Assembly: GCA_917880885.1 (NCBI GenBank)
Contig: OU862917.1
Location: 29,872,104-29,936,103, forward strand
Direction of reading: 5' to 3'
Source: Limnephilus marmoratus
Lineage: Eukaryota; Arthropoda; Insecta; Trichoptera; Limnephilidae
Length of the DNA stretch: 64,000 nt
Position 1 is the first letter of the stretch. Each line of letters starts with the position of its first letter. The notes beneath the pieces are model-generated. The model ran no database searches and was not told where the DNA came from. It saw only the letters and a list, made by a program, of their open reading frames with translations. Below, in pieces: positions 63,068 to 64,000 of the stretch. Made by a program: the position numbers and the translations under genes.

Positions 63068-63470
63068 GTTCAATTTGGTAGGCGGGTGTGGGTACCGCCG
63101 CCCCGGGAACCATTTATTGGATAACAAACACCTCTGACAAAGAGTTTCGCTACGTTTAGCAGTGGCTGAGTGGGCATCCGGTTTAGTGGCTGAGTGACCG
63201 GTCAGTGGCTGAGTAGGCAACGCATTTGGGTCCCACCCGGGCGTCGCGAGTTCGATTCCTCGGCTGGCTCGACACAAGCAACATTTTCCACTTAGTGTGG
63301 TGGTGGTAGGAGATTTTTTAACGTTGTTGGGTTATTCGTAACCAGGGAATGTTTGTAATTATTTTCAAAAGAAAGAGAAAAGAAGAGTGCCCGATTTCAT
63401 ACGGTGTGGTTAGTCGGGGTCTTGATGGCAGTTGCCTCTGCCCACCTACTGCGGATCTGGGAGTCTGAAT
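63068..63470 (-). repeat. Dispersed repeat family A, probably split by a SINE
   Basis: 63068-63143 (TTGGTAGGCGGGTGTGGGTA, CCGCCGCCCCGGGAACCATT, GGATAACAAACACCTCTGAC) is one end. 63400-63470 (GGTTAGTCGGGGTCTTGATG, TCTGCCCACCTACTGCGGAT) looks like the following part of the same repeat. The intervening sequence is the SINE at 63144-63390. Confidence 0.6.
63144..63390 (+). repeat. tRNA-derived SINE, copy 2, with triplicated head
   Basis: AGTGGCTGAGT occurs three times in tandem (about 63160, 63185 and 63205), each resembling box A. One box B follows (GCGAGTTCGATTCCTCGGCT). The body CAAGCAACATTTTCCACTTA, GTGGTGGTAGGAGATTTTTT and TAACCAGGGAATGTTTGTAA matches 49030-49260. The head is tRNA-like but the extra box-A copies make it non-functional as a tRNA. 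Confidence 0.78.
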
Positions 63471-63479
63471 CTGTACTTT

Positions 63480-64000
63480 TTATTTTTTTTATTTAGTAAC
63501 TATATATATAATATTTTTTACATTTTTATATGAAACATGTTAGTTAGATGTATATATAAAATAGAAAATATATTCGTAGTCCTCCTCACTAGGAGATCCT
63601 GTGCTGAGGGGACTATGCTTTGGATAAGTTTTTCAGCGACTTCTATGGTTTAACTTCATTGTTTGGATAAGGTTTTCCAGAAACTTCTATGACGATGTTT
63701 TAAGTATACTAGTAAGTTCATTTTCCGGTAGTTCCTTAAGCCAACGTTTAATGTCCTTAATATAGCTATTTTTTGTTTTAATTTGTTTGATACTAAGTGG
63801 GAGTTTGTTATATAACTTTACTGCTAATAATTCAGAACGTCTTTGACCAAATGAAGAGTTACACTTTGGTATATTAAGTATGTCTGTTTGTTTGGCTCTG
63901 GTTTTATGAGCACGTGAGGTGTCTGCCTCTTAATCATTTTTGTGGTGATGTACTAGAATGTTTTTGGCATAGATTTTCTGTATATAATTTTTAAACATAT
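63480..64000 (-). pseudogene. LINE ORF2 C-terminus and 3' end, running off the window
   Basis: Minus strand: MFKNYIQKIYAKNILVHHHK, ND, stop, EADTSRAHKTRAKQTDILNI, PKCNSSFGQRRSELLAVKLY, NKLPLSIKQIKTKNSYIKDI, KRWLKELPEN, ending at the TAG at 63687-63689. One internal nonsense codon. The LYNKLP-x-SIK motif is the usual end of CR1/Jockey-group ORF2. In the 3' untranslated region a hairpin AGTCCCCTCAGCACAGGATC...CCTAGTGAGGAGGACT precedes an A/T-rich tail. Confidence 0.82.

Overview
This is an AT-rich eukaryotic window, almost certainly from an insect. Evidence is the mix of non-LTR retrotransposons, Helitron-like elements of the kind common in Lepidoptera and Hemiptera, hAT, PIF/Harbinger, piggyBac and TA-flanked MITEs, tRNA-derived SINEs, and one spliced gene for a secreted protein built like an insect cuticle-type gene. 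I cannot name the species. There is no prokaryotic operon, rRNA, intact tRNA or CRISPR array.

Layout. 1-2 kb: blocks of a 173-bp satellite split by a decayed reverse-transcriptase (RT) fragment that carries a perfect 56-bp-arm hairpin. 2.6-4.8 kb: Helitron-like elements, one with a polypurine array. 4.8-8.8 kb: an apparently intact two-ORF non-LTR element on the minus strand, with a canonical A-AAA-AAC slippery heptamer at the ORF1/ORF2 overlap. 9.8-11.4 kb: a Harbinger-like element split by a truncated retroelement. 12-16 kb: MITEs and three copies of an unclassified repeat. 17-20 kb: two copies of a terminal-inverted-repeat element, one with an 11-unit 43-bp array organised in trimers and itself hit by a Harbinger MITE. 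20.5-23.2 kb: a 5'-truncated retroelement with a long open RT frame. 23-26 kb: nothing recognised. 26-36 kb: MITEs, hAT elements, SINE and RT fragments, and the C-terminal part of a retroelement with a restriction-like endonuclease. 36-39 kb: a long-TIR element split by an RT fragment with a clear target-site duplication, then another RT fragment. 41.1-42.0 kb (minus): the most convincing host gene, the last exon of a secreted His/Gly-rich protein. 43.9-51 kb: hAT, piggyBac and Helitron-like elements. 56.6-57.3 kb (plus): a compact candidate gene with TATA box, ATG and polyadenylation signal, encoding five 21-residue repeats. 59-64 kb: a 92-bp-arm foldback, SINE copies and an RT fragment running off the end.

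Functionally the window is a transposon graveyard with one possibly active LINE and one or two host genes. The nested insertions give a readable order of events. All family names rest on motifs and termini read by eye; no database search was possible.
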